From: Aphodosoma sp045631465
GTDB taxonomy: Bacteria > Bacteroidota > Bacteroidia > Bacteroidales > Paludibacteraceae
Direction: 5' to 3'
Length of the DNA: 64,000 nucleotides
Assembly (NCBI GenBank): GCA_045631465.1
Contig: JAZQUV010000012.1
Location: forward strand, 1-64,000
The notes beneath the pieces are model-generated. The model was not told the origin of the DNA, ran no database searches, and saw nothing but the letters and a program-made list of their open reading frames with translations. The position numbers and the translations under genes were made by a program. Positions 35,382-44,163 of this stretch are shown here, in pieces; positions within the stretch are counted from its first letter, which is position 1; each line of letters starts with the position of its first letter.

Positions 35382-37577
35382 ATGAAAAAAATCACAAAAT
35401 TATTCGTCGTTTGCGCGATGATGTTATCTGCGCTATTTGCGTCAGCCGAGGCTGTTGAAGTGGCAACTATCGCCGAAGCAAAAAAATTAGACTCGTACAC
35501 CGATGTAGTATTTACTGGCGAACTCACATTGCAATATGTTGCACTTACATCTGCCGGTATCAACTATTTTGCTTTAGATTCAAACAACGATTACATTCGT
35601 CTTCGTTCTTACTATTGGAGCGATATCTTTGGCACAGAAAATCAGCTTTATGTAGGCAATACCATCAAGATTACTGGTGAAATGCAATTCGTAAATGACG
35701 ATAACTCATGTGCAACATTCGAACTTGGCGAAGAAGATTTGGCAACAATCGAGGTTACAGGTCTTGGCTATCGTCAAGTGCCAACTATTGTGACAATCGA
35801 GGACCTCAAAGCCGACACCGAGCGAGTGTATAATGCAGCTTTTGTTGCTATCGAAGGCGCTAATGTCGAGTCGTTTTGGGATTTGAATGTATCGCCATTC
35901 CCAGTCAACGATATTGTTGTAGGCGAAGACCGTATTCCGTTCACAATGGAGGGTATTATGACCGATTTTCCAGCTAAAGTTAATATTATTGGCTATGTCG
36001 ATTACGAAAATGGTCAACCAAAATTGTATATTCCTCAATTCGACGGTTTTGTCGAACCAGTTGCATTCGACAATATTTCGGGCATGAAACACTTCAAAGG
36101 TCAATTAGGATATGATAATGTCGAATTTTCGTCTGCAGTATTAGTTACAGGCGTAGATCAGATAGACATAGCATATATCTATCGCGTGCAAAAAAATGAT
36201 GCATCAGGCAATCCATCAGCATTGCGAATGGTTGTTCCAAAATCAATGAATCTTGTTTATCAACCCGGCGATTCAGTTGATTTTAATGTTGTTGGACATT
36301 ATATGCCAGCTATTTACGAAGAGAGAGTAGGCGCAATAGACAAAATGTCGTCGTCAGTTATCAACGTAGAGCAAAATATAGCAAGCACACTTCTTTCTCA
36401 GAACAATTCAATCTCAATGTCGTCATATTCAGCATTGTTGGTTGAAGACTCTGAGGAATATTGGGTACAATACGACAATTGCCTTGTGACAACATTGAAA
36501 GGTAAAGTCATTACATCAGACGAACTCACAGCAGCAGGTTGTATAGCATTGCGTTTGCAAAACGTAGTAGCAGGCAAGTATGATACAGTGCTTGTGGCAA
36601 ATACATATTATGCCGAAGCAGGTTCTCCAGCCGAAGCTATTGTTTGTGGTTTTGTTGGAGGTTATGAGTATGCCGACACTGCATATACAGCACTTATTCC
36701 ACGATCTAAGACCGATTTCTTGTCGGAACTTATGGAATTCGACAACATTGCTGCTATGCGTGCTGCAGGTACAACACCATCACGCGACATCTCTTACAAA
36801 CTCAACACTCCTATGGCAATCACCGGTTTCTCGTCAGTTACCGATAATGGCTATACAGTTTATATGATTTTTGTTCAAGATGCAACAGGTTATATTCAGT
36901 TGAATCATAACTCAAAGAAATTGCAAAACGAGCTCAAGATAGGTGATGTTATCACCGGAGCAACAGGATTCTATGTAGGACATGGCGGTTCGTCTTATTA
37001 TACCGACGAGTTTGGCTATGTTTTTGCAACAGCACCAGTTTTGGAGGTCGAAGCATCGTCAATTGTAGCATCAGAAGAGCAATATGTGGCAGTGCCAGTA
37101 GAAATCACGCTTGCCGAACTTAATGATTCTTATGCATCTCAATTAGTTACAATTAAGGATGTTAAATATAAAGAAGAGACTGTAATTCTTTCAACAGAAG
37201 ATAAATTAGTGCCTCTTATTTATCAAGGCGACAATTGGGTTATTGTTTCTGATGCATATGAATATGGCGAAGAAATGACCTCTGTAACAGGTGTATATTT
37301 CTTGTATAGCAAACTCACATGCATCATACCACGTTCGCAACAAGACATCGTTGCCAATGGCGTAGGCATCAACGAGGTGACAATCGACCACAATATTTTC
37401 GTAAGCAACAACACACTCTATGCCGACGGAGCACAAATAGCAATCTATGATGTTATGGGTCGTTTGCTCGTCGAAGGCAGCGATGCAGTAAGTATTGCAA
37501 ACCTTGGCACTTCGGTGATTGTTGTTCGTACAACTTATGGTGATTCACAATTCGTTACTAAAATGGTCAATCGTTAA
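35382..37577 (+). CDS. T9SS cargo protein with OB-fold-like repeats
   Basis: The protein has 731 residues: a signal peptide, several repeated beta-rich segments of the kind GELTLQYVAL, DNNDYIRLRSYY and GNTIKITGEM resembling OB-fold modules found in Bacteroidota exported nucleases, and a sorting domain (IAIYDVMGRLLVEG, FVTKMVNR). No catalytic motif of a nuclease is visible. It could be a binding protein. It ends at a strong terminator, and lies 7 bp after the propeller-like gene. Confidence 0.7.
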   Translation: MKKITKLFVVCAMMLSALFASAEAVEVATIAEAKKLDSYTDVVFTGELTLQYVALTSAGINYFALDSNNDYIRLRSYYWSDIFGTENQLYVGNTIKITGEMQFVNDDNSCATFELGEEDLATIEVTGLGYRQVPTIVTIEDLKADTERVYNAAFVAIEGANVESFWDLNVSPFPVNDIVVGEDRIPFTMEGIMTDFPAKVNIIGYVDYENGQPKLYIPQFDGFVEPVAFDNISGMKHFKGQLGYDNVEFSSAVLVTGVDQIDIAYIYRVQKNDASGNPSALRMVVPKSMNLVYQPGDSVDFNVVGHYMPAIYEERVGAIDKMSSSVINVEQNIASTLLSQNNSISMSSYSALLVEDSEEYWVQYDNCLVTTLKGKVITSDELTAAGCIALRLQNVVAGKYDTVLVANTYYAEAGSPAEAIVCGFVGGYEYADTAYTALIPRSKTDFLSELMEFDNIAAMRAAGTTPSRDISYKLNTPMAITGFSSVTDNGYTVYMIFVQDATGYIQLNHNSKKLQNELKIGDVITGATGFYVGHGGSSYYTDEFGYVFATAPVLEVEASSIVASEEQYVAVPVEITLAELNDSYASQLVTIKDVKYKEETVILSTEDKLVPLIYQGDNWVIVSDAYEYGEEMTSVTGVYFLYSKLTCIIPRSQQDIVANGVGINEVTIDHNIFVSNNTLYADGAQIAIYDVMGRLLVEGSDAVSIANLGTSVIVVRTTYGDSQFVTKMVNR

Positions 37578-37600
37578 TCGATAATACACATCAAACTAAA

Positions 37601-37633
37601 AAAAAGGCATGTCGGGATTCGGCATGCCTTTTT
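37601..37633 (+). terminator. Terminator after the T9SS cargo operon
   Basis: AAAAAGGCATG pairs with CATGCCTTTTT, extended by a C-G pair on each side of the loop; the T-run is inside the descending arm. Confidence 0.8.
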
Positions 37634-37718
37634 GTTGTTTTTTTATGTTTTTGTGTTTTATGTTTTTGCGCTTTGGGGGATAATTGGTATGTTGGATGGT
37701 CTAATTTTTGAACAGGTG

Positions 37719-37833
37719 ATACACACTGAGAGTGTGTATTTTTAGGGTAGGGAGAGGGTTGCTTGAAGGTCGCTGTATAGTATATTTAAATTTAGAAAAT
37801 TTAAGGATTGAAAACACACTGAGAGTGTGTTTT
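37719..37833. repeat. Hairpin-core-hairpin element, copy B
   Basis: Hairpin ATACACACTgagAGTGTGTAT (37719-37739), core GGTTGCTTGAAGGTCGCTG then TATAGTATATTTAAA (37757-37794), hairpin AAAACACACTgagAGTGTGTTTT (37811-37833). Same order and nearly the same size (115 versus 117 bp) as copy A at 27245-27361. Confidence 0.82.
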
Positions 37834-37887
37834 CGCACAAATTGCAATTGGAATTTAGAAAGTGAGGTAGCCACCTTGGTAATCTAG

Positions 37888-37995
37888 AACTTGCGATTTG
37901 CAGTTTGCGTTTTGCGTTAACTATTGTTAATCGGTTGATTTGTAGTATTTTTATTGTAAGACAGCAAAGCGCAAGACGCAAAGCGCAAAATACAA
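37888..37995. repeat. Inverted heptamer arrays TTTGCGT / GCAAAGC
   Basis: Left arm has TTTGCGATTTGCAG and TTTGCGTTTTGCGTT; right arm has GCAAAGCGCAAGACGCAAAG and GCGCAAAAT. The two arms are complementary heptamer arrays about 40 bp apart. Confidence 0.75.
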
Positions 37996-38026
37996 ATTTG
38001 TGGCATGATGATAATGAAATAGGCAT

Positions 38027-40456
38027 CTAAATCGGGTCTACGTCAAACTGAATATTCGCTGTGTTGTAAGGCTTTTGTAATTGCACGCCTTGAATTTCGT
38101 TGCGAATAATCTCTTTGGCTTGTTGGATTGATGCGTTTATTTCTATTTTTACTAATATCTGGCGGATATATTTGTTTTGGATTTTACTTACCGAAGGTGT
38201 ATCTGGACCCAATACGCGACTTTTTAGTTGTATTTTCAATTTGTTAGCAAGAATTTCAGCTGTGCGGTTGCATGTATCATTATCTTCGTGTCTGACAATA
38301 ATTCGCATCAATCTCACATACGGAGGGTAGTGGAATGCATGTCTATCTGTCATGTCTTGAGCAAAAAAAGCTTTATAATCATTTCTCACTATTTGTGGGA
38401 ATATAGGATGCTCAGGTTGATAAGTTTGTATCAATACTTTACCTTGTTCCGACCTACGACCTGTGCGTCCCGACACTTGTACCAACATCTGATATGCTCT
38501 TTCTGTTGCCCTAAAGTCTGGATGGTAGAGTAGATTGTCGGCATTTAATATGCCTACTAGTCCAACATTTTCAAAATCAATACCTTTTGCAACCATTTGT
38601 GTGCCAATCAATATGTCAATTTCTCCGTTTTGAAATGACCCAACTATCGAGTCAAAAGCCTTTACCGAGCGTGAAGTGTCGAGGTCAAGTCTAGCAACTT
38701 TCAAATCAGGGAATAATACTCTTACTTCCTCTTCAACTTGTTCAGTTCCAAATCCTTGGGTTGTAAGTTGGTTGTCCTTACATTGAGGACAATAGTTGTG
38801 CATCGACACTGTGTGTCCACAATAGTGGCACGATAGAGTATTGTTGTGGCGGTGATACGTAAGACTCACATCGCAATTTGGGCATTTAGGCACATAACCA
38901 CATTGCGGACATTTCACATAAGGGGCAAAACCTCTGCGATTTTGAAATAGTAGCACTTGTTGCCCTTTTTCAATTGTAGCTTTGATATTAGTTATCATCT
39001 CAAGTGAGAAGTGTCCCTTCATTTGTTTTTTGCGATAGCATTCTTTCAAATTAATTAGTGATATCTGAGGCAGAGCTACTTGACCATATCTTTCGTTCAA
39101 TTCCACCAACTTATATTTGCCGCTATAGCAATTGGCATATGTTTCTACCGACGGAGTTGCCGTACCAAACAATGTTTTAGCCTTATACAAACGAGCCAAA
39201 TACGTTGCCACATCTCTAGCGTGGTATCTCGGCGATGGTTCTATTTGTTTGTAACCCAAGTCATGTTCTTCATCGATGATAATAAGTCCTAATTTTTTGA
39301 ATGGCAAAAATACCGATGTTTTTACCCCTAATATTAAATTATAAGGATTTTCCGACAATTGATGTTGGTATGTCTCCACACGCTCATAACTACTACAAAA
39401 CGAGTGAAAAATGCCCATTTCACCGCCAAAAAACTGCTTCATTCGGTTGGCTAATTGCTGAGTCAGTCCTGCCTCGGGCACGAGCATAAGCACTTGTTCG
39501 CCACGCGCGATAGTGTCTTTTATAAGTTGGATGTATATCTCGGTTTTGCCACTCGATGTCACACCATGCAATAGCACGCTTTCGTGAGTTAAGAAACCCT
39601 CTTTAATTTGTCGATAAGCCTCTTTTTGAGCTTCGGTGAGTTGGTGCGTTTCAGCTTCGACTGCCGACGTGGTGTCGATTCGATAGCAGCGGCGTTTTTC
39701 TATGCGGAGGATATCTTTGTCTGTTAGTTGTTTGAGTATTGCAGTCGAAGCATTAGCTTTTTCCAACAATATTTGTTTCTCGATGGCCTGATATTTGCCT
39801 ATTTCCGCATAGCATTGTAGCAACTCAACTTGTTTTTTTGCTCGTTTTATTTCTGCAACCAATTCTGCCAACTTTTCTTCATTGGCATACATCGGATTTA
39901 TTACGATGAAATCGGTGTATTTTGGCTTATAATTATCACTAATTTTATCAGTTTTTGCCACTACACCAATGTCAATCAAGTGTTTGATATGTTTTATCTG
40001 TGTAGTACTGAATTCGTTTATTTTGTGCGATGTATTATCGTTTAATAAGTCTATTATATTTTTTTCTGCACGTGTTGGGATATACTCATCCAAAGCCTCA
40101 GGCACAAGCTCTACTATCGATTCATTTTCAATCTTGAATCCCGATGGAAGCGCCGTTTTATACACATCGCCCAATGCCGATTGGTAATACACACTCATAA
40201 AATACCACAATTGCAATTGCTGTGGCATCACTATCGGATTTTCGTCAATAATTTCTGTTATAGGTTTTATTTTGTCGTATGACGGCATATTGTTATGCAA
40301 ACGAAAAACAATGCCCGTATAGAATCTACTTGCACCAAAGTGCACAATAACCCTTTTGCCTACAGCAATTTGATCTCTCATCTCTTGAGGGACGCTATAG
40401 GTATATGTTTGCGACAACGGCAAGGGTACAATTATATCTGCAAATAAATTTTCCAT
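38027..40456 (-). CDS. priA: Primosomal protein N' (replication restart helicase)
   Basis: PriA reloads the replisome at stalled forks. The 809-residue protein has an N-terminal DNA-binding domain (YTYSVPQEMRDQIAVGKRV), Walker A GVTSSGKTEIY, DEEH (IIIDEEHDLGYKQ), the zinc-binding insert with CPQCGYVPKCPNC and CHYCGHTV...CPQC, helicase motifs (IGTQMVAKGIDF, QVSGRTGRR) and the C-terminal domain. It is complete and has its own promoter. Confidence 0.96.
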   Translation of the reverse strand: MENLFADIIVPLPLSQTYTYSVPQEMRDQIAVGKRVIVHFGASRFYTGIVFRLHNNMPSYDKIKPITEIIDENPIVMPQQLQLWYFMSVYYQSALGDVYKTALPSGFKIENESIVELVPEALDEYIPTRAEKNIIDLLNDNTSHKINEFSTTQIKHIKHLIDIGVVAKTDKISDNYKPKYTDFIVINPMYANEEKLAELVAEIKRAKKQVELLQCYAEIGKYQAIEKQILLEKANASTAILKQLTDKDILRIEKRRCYRIDTTSAVEAETHQLTEAQKEAYRQIKEGFLTHESVLLHGVTSSGKTEIYIQLIKDTIARGEQVLMLVPEAGLTQQLANRMKQFFGGEMGIFHSFCSSYERVETYQHQLSENPYNLILGVKTSVFLPFKKLGLIIIDEEHDLGYKQIEPSPRYHARDVATYLARLYKAKTLFGTATPSVETYANCYSGKYKLVELNERYGQVALPQISLINLKECYRKKQMKGHFSLEMITNIKATIEKGQQVLLFQNRRGFAPYVKCPQCGYVPKCPNCDVSLTYHRHNNTLSCHYCGHTVSMHNYCPQCKDNQLTTQGFGTEQVEEEVRVLFPDLKVARLDLDTSRSVKAFDSIVGSFQNGEIDILIGTQMVAKGIDFENVGLVGILNADNLLYHPDFRATERAYQMLVQVSGRTGRRSEQGKVLIQTYQPEHPIFPQIVRNDYKAFFAQDMTDRHAFHYPPYVRLMRIIVRHEDNDTCNRTAEILANKLKIQLKSRVLGPDTPSVSKIQNKYIRQILVKIEINASIQQAKEIIRNEIQGVQLQKPYNTANIQFDVDPI

Positions 40457-40463
40457 ACAACTG

Positions 40464-40471
40464 CAAAGGTA
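40464..40471 (-). promoter_or_regulatory. -7 promoter element of priA
   Basis: Minus-strand TACCTTTG followed by C, close to the start codon, implying a very short leader. Confidence 0.5.
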
Positions 40472-40477
40472 CTAAAA

Positions 40478-40508
40478 ATAATTCATAATTCATAATTCAT
40501 AATTCATA
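40478..40508. repeat. Heptamer array AATTCAT x4
   Basis: Four AATTCAT units lie between the priA promoter and the divergent manC promoter, where -33 elements would be. Confidence 0.9.
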
Positions 40509-40517
40509 TTTTTTTTG

Positions 40518-40525
40518 TATCTTTG
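40518..40525 (+). promoter_or_regulatory. -7 promoter element of manC
   Basis: TATCTTTG followed by C, 74 bp upstream of the manC start and directly downstream of an AATTCAT array. Confidence 0.65.
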
Positions 40526-40598
40526 CAAGTACTAAAAAACATCGAATAATAAATTATGCATATTGCAGTTTTACTGCTTGCTACTAAAAATCTAAAAT

Positions 40599-41672
40599 AT
40601 GAAAAACAACTATTGTATCATCATGGCAGGCGGCGTAGGTAGTCGCTTTTGGCCGTTTAGTACTAACGAAAAACCAAAACAATTTCTCGATTTCTTCGGC
40701 ACAGGACGTTCACTTCTTCGCATGACGTACGAACGCCTCGACGGTATCGTGCCAGCATCCAATGTATTTATTGTCACTAATAAAATATACAAAGATACCA
40801 TTCTCGAGCAATTGCCCGAATTAGCAGAAAATCAAGTTCTCCTCGAACCAATGCGACGCAACACAGCACCATGTATTGCCTATGCCGTGTATCGTATCCA
40901 AAAACAAAACCCCAAGGCAAACATCGTAGTACTTCCTTCCGACCATTTGATCACTAATGAGAAAGAGTTTCAACGCGTCATCACCGAAGGTCTACGTTTT
41001 GTGGCAAACAACGATGCACTTCTCACCCTAGGTATGAAACCTACTCGTCCCGAAACAGGTTATGGATATATTCAATTTGGAAATGGAGGCGACGAACTTC
41101 GCAAAGTGAAAACTTTCACCGAGAAACCTAATCTCGAAATGGCAAAAGTATTCCTATCTTCTGGCGAATTTGCTTGGAATTCAGGCATGTTCCTTTGGCG
41201 TGCCGATGTTATCATTAATCAGTTCAACCAGCAGCTACCCGAAGTAGCCGATAAATTCGAACAAGGCATCGATGCCTATGCAACCGACAACGAACAAACA
41301 TTCATCAATCGCATTTATCCCGAATGCCCAAATATCTCTATCGATTATGGCATCATGGAGAAAGCAGAAAACGTATACGTTATGTTAGCCGACTTTGGGT
41401 GGTCCGACCTTGGTACTTGGGGCTCATTACACGAAATTACATCTAAAGATTCCGACAACAATGCCGTAGCCAAGTGTCAAACCATGTTCTACAATGCCCA
41501 AAACAACATGGTCGCTCTTCCCGAAGGCGAACTAGTTGTGATTGACGGCCTTGATGGCTATCTCGTTGCTCGCGACAATGGCGTATTGCTCATCTGTCCC
41601 AAAGACCAAGAGTCAAAAATTCGCCAATACGTCAAAGATGCCGAAGAAAAATTTGGTAACAAATATATCTAA
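40599..41672 (+). CDS. manC: Mannose-1-phosphate guanylyltransferase
   Basis: This enzyme makes GDP-mannose from mannose-1-phosphate and GTP for surface polysaccharide. The 357-residue protein has the nucleotidyltransferase start MAGGVGSRFWPFSTNEKPKQ, then PMRRNTAPCIAY, VLPSDHLI, RPETGYGYI, FTEKP and the FAWNSGMFLWRAD region. The isomerase half found in bifunctional forms is absent. Its neighbour is a small conserved membrane protein gene. Confidence 0.9.
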   Translation: MKNNYCIIMAGGVGSRFWPFSTNEKPKQFLDFFGTGRSLLRMTYERLDGIVPASNVFIVTNKIYKDTILEQLPELAENQVLLEPMRRNTAPCIAYAVYRIQKQNPKANIVVLPSDHLITNEKEFQRVITEGLRFVANNDALLTLGMKPTRPETGYGYIQFGNGGDELRKVKTFTEKPNLEMAKVFLSSGEFAWNSGMFLWRADVIINQFNQQLPEVADKFEQGIDAYATDNEQTFINRIYPECPNISIDYGIMEKAENVYVMLADFGWSDLGTWGSLHEITSKDSDNNAVAKCQTMFYNAQNNMVALPEGELVVIDGLDGYLVARDNGVLLICPKDQESKIRQYVKDAEEKFGNKYI

Positions 41673-41715
41673 CAACAAAAGGCAATCTCGCAATTAGCAC
41701 TAAAAATCAGAATAT

Positions 41716-42042
41716 ATGAAACTAGTATTCTTTCGAACACCCAAACCACGTCAATTTGTTCACAAAAATATCTACTATGATCCTCTTAAAGAGGAACGCG
41801 AAGAGCGCGAAGAGCGTGTGAATAAAGAACTCGGAATAACCGATGAAACCAAAGGTTTTACCACATCAATTCGTCGTGGTTCTTTTCGTCGCAGTCGTTT
41901 CGATGCCGACGATATGCCTGCTCGCGATGAACTAGCCAATAGCCGCCGAATGAAGACCGTGCGCAGTATTATTATCATCATCGCATCTCTTCTTTTTGCA
42001 GCTTATATTATCGCAACATCAGGCGATTTTTTGGCGTTATAA
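41716..42042 (+). CDS. Small conserved Bacteroidota membrane protein
   Basis: A 108-residue protein with a basic N-terminus (FRTPKPRQFVHKNIYYD), a charged helix (KEEREEREERVNKEL), and one C-terminal membrane segment (TVRSIIIIIASLLFAAYII). I know this pattern as a small protein found in Bacteroidales genomes near mutL, but no function is established. It would be anchored in the inner membrane with most of it in the cytoplasm. Confidence 0.65.
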   Translation: MKLVFFRTPKPRQFVHKNIYYDPLKEEREEREERVNKELGITDETKGFTTSIRRGSFRRSRFDADDMPARDELANSRRMKTVRSIIIIIASLLFAAYIIATSGDFLAL

Positions 42043-42206
42043 ATATGCCTATTTATCCCTACCCAACAGCAACCTTCTTCATAGGATAACCCTACCTTCT
42101 ACGAAGGATATACGAAACATATACGAAGGATATATGAACTTTTGAGGTAAGCGAGTTAAATAGAAGTTTATTTATATTTTCAGCGAAGCAGAAATCAACA
42201 GAAACG

Positions 42207-42231
42207 TTATTAATTCTCAATTCTCAACTCA
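42207..42231. repeat. Heptamer array ATTCTCA
   Basis: Three ATTCTCA/ACTCATA units end three bases before the mutL GTG start. They occupy its leader. Confidence 0.8.
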
Positions 42232-42234
42232 TAA

Positions 42235-44106
42235 GTGGATATAATTCATCTTTTACCCGATTCCGTAGCCAATCAGATTGCCGCAGGTGAGGTCATACAA
42301 CGACCTGCATCTGTAGTGAAGGAGTTAGTCGAAAACTCTATTGATGCTGGTGCAACTTTGATAAAAGTAATTATCAAAGGGGCTGGTCGTACCTCTATTT
42401 TGGTTATCGACGATGGTAAAGGTATGAGTCCAACCGATGCTCGTTTGGCATTTGAGCGTCATGCTACAAGCAAAATTCAGCAATCGTCCGACTTATTTGC
42501 TCTCACCACTATGGGGTTCCGTGGCGAGGCTTTGGCTTCTATTGCGGCAGTGGCACAAGTCGAACTCCGTACGCGTCGAAAAGACGATGAATTGGGCACT
42601 TTTATCGAAATCGAAGGCTCACAAGTTCTGCGTCAAGAAGTCGAACAATGCGCTATTGGTACACAATTCCTAATTAAAAATCTCTTTTTCAATGTGCCCG
42701 CTCGTCGCAAATTTCTCAAAAGCGACGAAACCGAAATGCGCAACATACTACAAGAAATGTCGCGCATCGTACTTGCTCATCCCAACATAGCATTCCAACT
42801 CTACAATGGCGACGACCTCATCTACGACCTACCTATTGCATCGTTCAAGCAACGCATCGTCGCCTTGTGCGGGCGCAAAGTGCGTAATATTTCGCAACAA
42901 CTCGTCGATGTCGATGTCAACACTATGCTCGTCAAGATTTCAGGTTACGTAGGCACTCCACAATCAGCAGGTCGCAATCCACAACAATTCTTCTTCGTCA
43001 ATGGCAGATATATGAATCATCCATATTTCCGTCGTGCCGTTTTGCAAGCTTACGAACGTATGATATCGGCCGAAGATGCACCACAATTCTTCCTAAATCT
43101 CGAAGTTGACCCATCTACAATAGATGTCAATATACATCCAACCAAAACCGAAATCAAGTTCGAAAACGAACGCGAAATATGGAGCATTCTCTCTATCGCA
43201 GTCAAAGAGGCATTAGGCAAATTCAATGTAGCACCCTCAATCGATTTCGACACTACCGACAGCATCGACATCCCAGTTGCAACACCAACCGATGGCATCA
43301 TTCCCGAAATGCCAAAAGTAACATTCAACCCCAACTACAACCCATTCCAAAGCAGAGGAACCAACTATCATACACAATCCTCTTCAGTTTCTCGCAATTG
43401 GAAAGATCTATTCGAAGGAAGAAAAGAGGAATTAGAAGATAGACGAGAAACACTTCAGCCACAAGAAATCTTTGCAAATAAGGATATTCAATCGAAATCT
43501 CCCAATTCTCAACTCTCAGAATTCAATACTCAACACTCAACATTCGAAGACACTTTCCTCTACAAAAATCGTTATCTTTGCGTACCAATGAAGTCTGGAT
43601 TGATGTTTGTAGATATTCAAAGGGCTATTGCGCGTATTTGTTATGACAAATTATTATTACAAGTCGAAAAATCTGTTGGCGCAAGTCAAAAACTTCTTTT
43701 TCCCGAAGTATTAGAACTATCATTAGATGACAAATGTCTATTTACCGAGATAGAGATAGAATTGAAAGCCGTAGGGTTCGAAATTGCCGAATTTGGCAAG
43801 TCAATGTATCGCATAGAGGGCATACCAGCCCTACTATCCGAAGGAGTAGATGTACTGAAAATTCTCGAAACAATCATAGAAGAAGTAAAAAATAGTGGAG
43901 TCGACGTCTCCGATTCCGTACATCGAATAATAGCCAACATATTATCGCAGAGCGAGGCAACCATTCGCATCAAGCACAATATGTCTCCCGAAGAGCGCAA
44001 TTCTCTCATAGCACAACTCTTTGCCTCATCCAATCCAAATAATACTCCAGATGGGCGCAAAATCATCAATACTCTCACCGACGCAACAATTGACGCAATG
44101 TTTTGA
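42235..44106 (+). CDS. mutL: DNA mismatch repair protein MutL with GTG start
   Basis: MutL links mismatch recognition by MutS to strand removal. The 623-residue protein has the GHKL ATPase motifs VKELVENSIDAGA, DDGKGM and GFRGEALASIA, and DVNIHPTKTEIKF. The start is GTG directly after an in-frame TAA, where most relatives have an ATG. In the C-terminal domain the position of the DQHA endonuclease motif reads DIQRAIARI, so metal-dependent nicking seems lost. A repeat-derived linker (residues about 422-438, NSQLSEFNTQHSTF) precedes it. Confidence 0.92.
   Translation: MDIIHLLPDSVANQIAAGEVIQRPASVVKELVENSIDAGATLIKVIIKGAGRTSILVIDDGKGMSPTDARLAFERHATSKIQQSSDLFALTTMGFRGEALASIAAVAQVELRTRRKDDELGTFIEIEGSQVLRQEVEQCAIGTQFLIKNLFFNVPARRKFLKSDETEMRNILQEMSRIVLAHPNIAFQLYNGDDLIYDLPIASFKQRIVALCGRKVRNISQQLVDVDVNTMLVKISGYVGTPQSAGRNPQQFFFVNGRYMNHPYFRRAVLQAYERMISAEDAPQFFLNLEVDPSTIDVNIHPTKTEIKFENEREIWSILSIAVKEALGKFNVAPSIDFDTTDSIDIPVATPTDGIIPEMPKVTFNPNYNPFQSRGTNYHTQSSSVSRNWKDLFEGRKEELEDRRETLQPQEIFANKDIQSKSPNSQLSEFNTQHSTFEDTFLYKNRYLCVPMKSGLMFVDIQRAIARICYDKLLLQVEKSVGASQKLLFPEVLELSLDDKCLFTEIEIELKAVGFEIAEFGKSMYRIEGIPALLSEGVDVLKILETIIEEVKNSGVDVSDSVHRIIANILSQSEATIRIKHNMSPEERNSLIAQLFASSNPNNTPDGRKIINTLTDATIDAMF
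43498..43547. repeat. Heptamer array inside mutL
   Basis: CCAATTCTCAACTCTCAGAA and ACTCAACACTCAACATTC form six to seven degenerate ACTCTCA/ATACTCA units, translated as the flexible linker of MutL. Confidence 0.75.
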
Positions 44107-44111
44107 TATAA

Positions 44112-44148
44112 AAAAATCCTCGAAAGCAATTACTTCCGAGGATTTTTC
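44112..44148. terminator. Bidirectional terminator between mutL and prfA
   Basis: AAATCCTCGAAAG pairs with CTTCCGAGGATTT (one mismatch) around CAATTA; T-runs on both strands. Confidence 0.8.
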
Positions 44149-44163
44149 TTTATTTAGTATTGA

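Larger units (their letters stand above)
37578..38026. other. Intergenic region with terminator and repeat elements (449 bp)
   Basis: From left to right: terminator (37601-37633), hairpin-core-hairpin element copy B (37719-37833), and inverted TTTGCGT/GCAAAGC arrays (37888-37995). A 94-codon frame on the minus strand spans these repeats and is not a real gene. Confidence 0.7.

Noticed and set aside
37742..38026. 94-codon minus-strand open frame
   Set aside because: It is a translation of the hairpin element and of the TTTGCGT arrays, with no promoter and no protein-like pattern.
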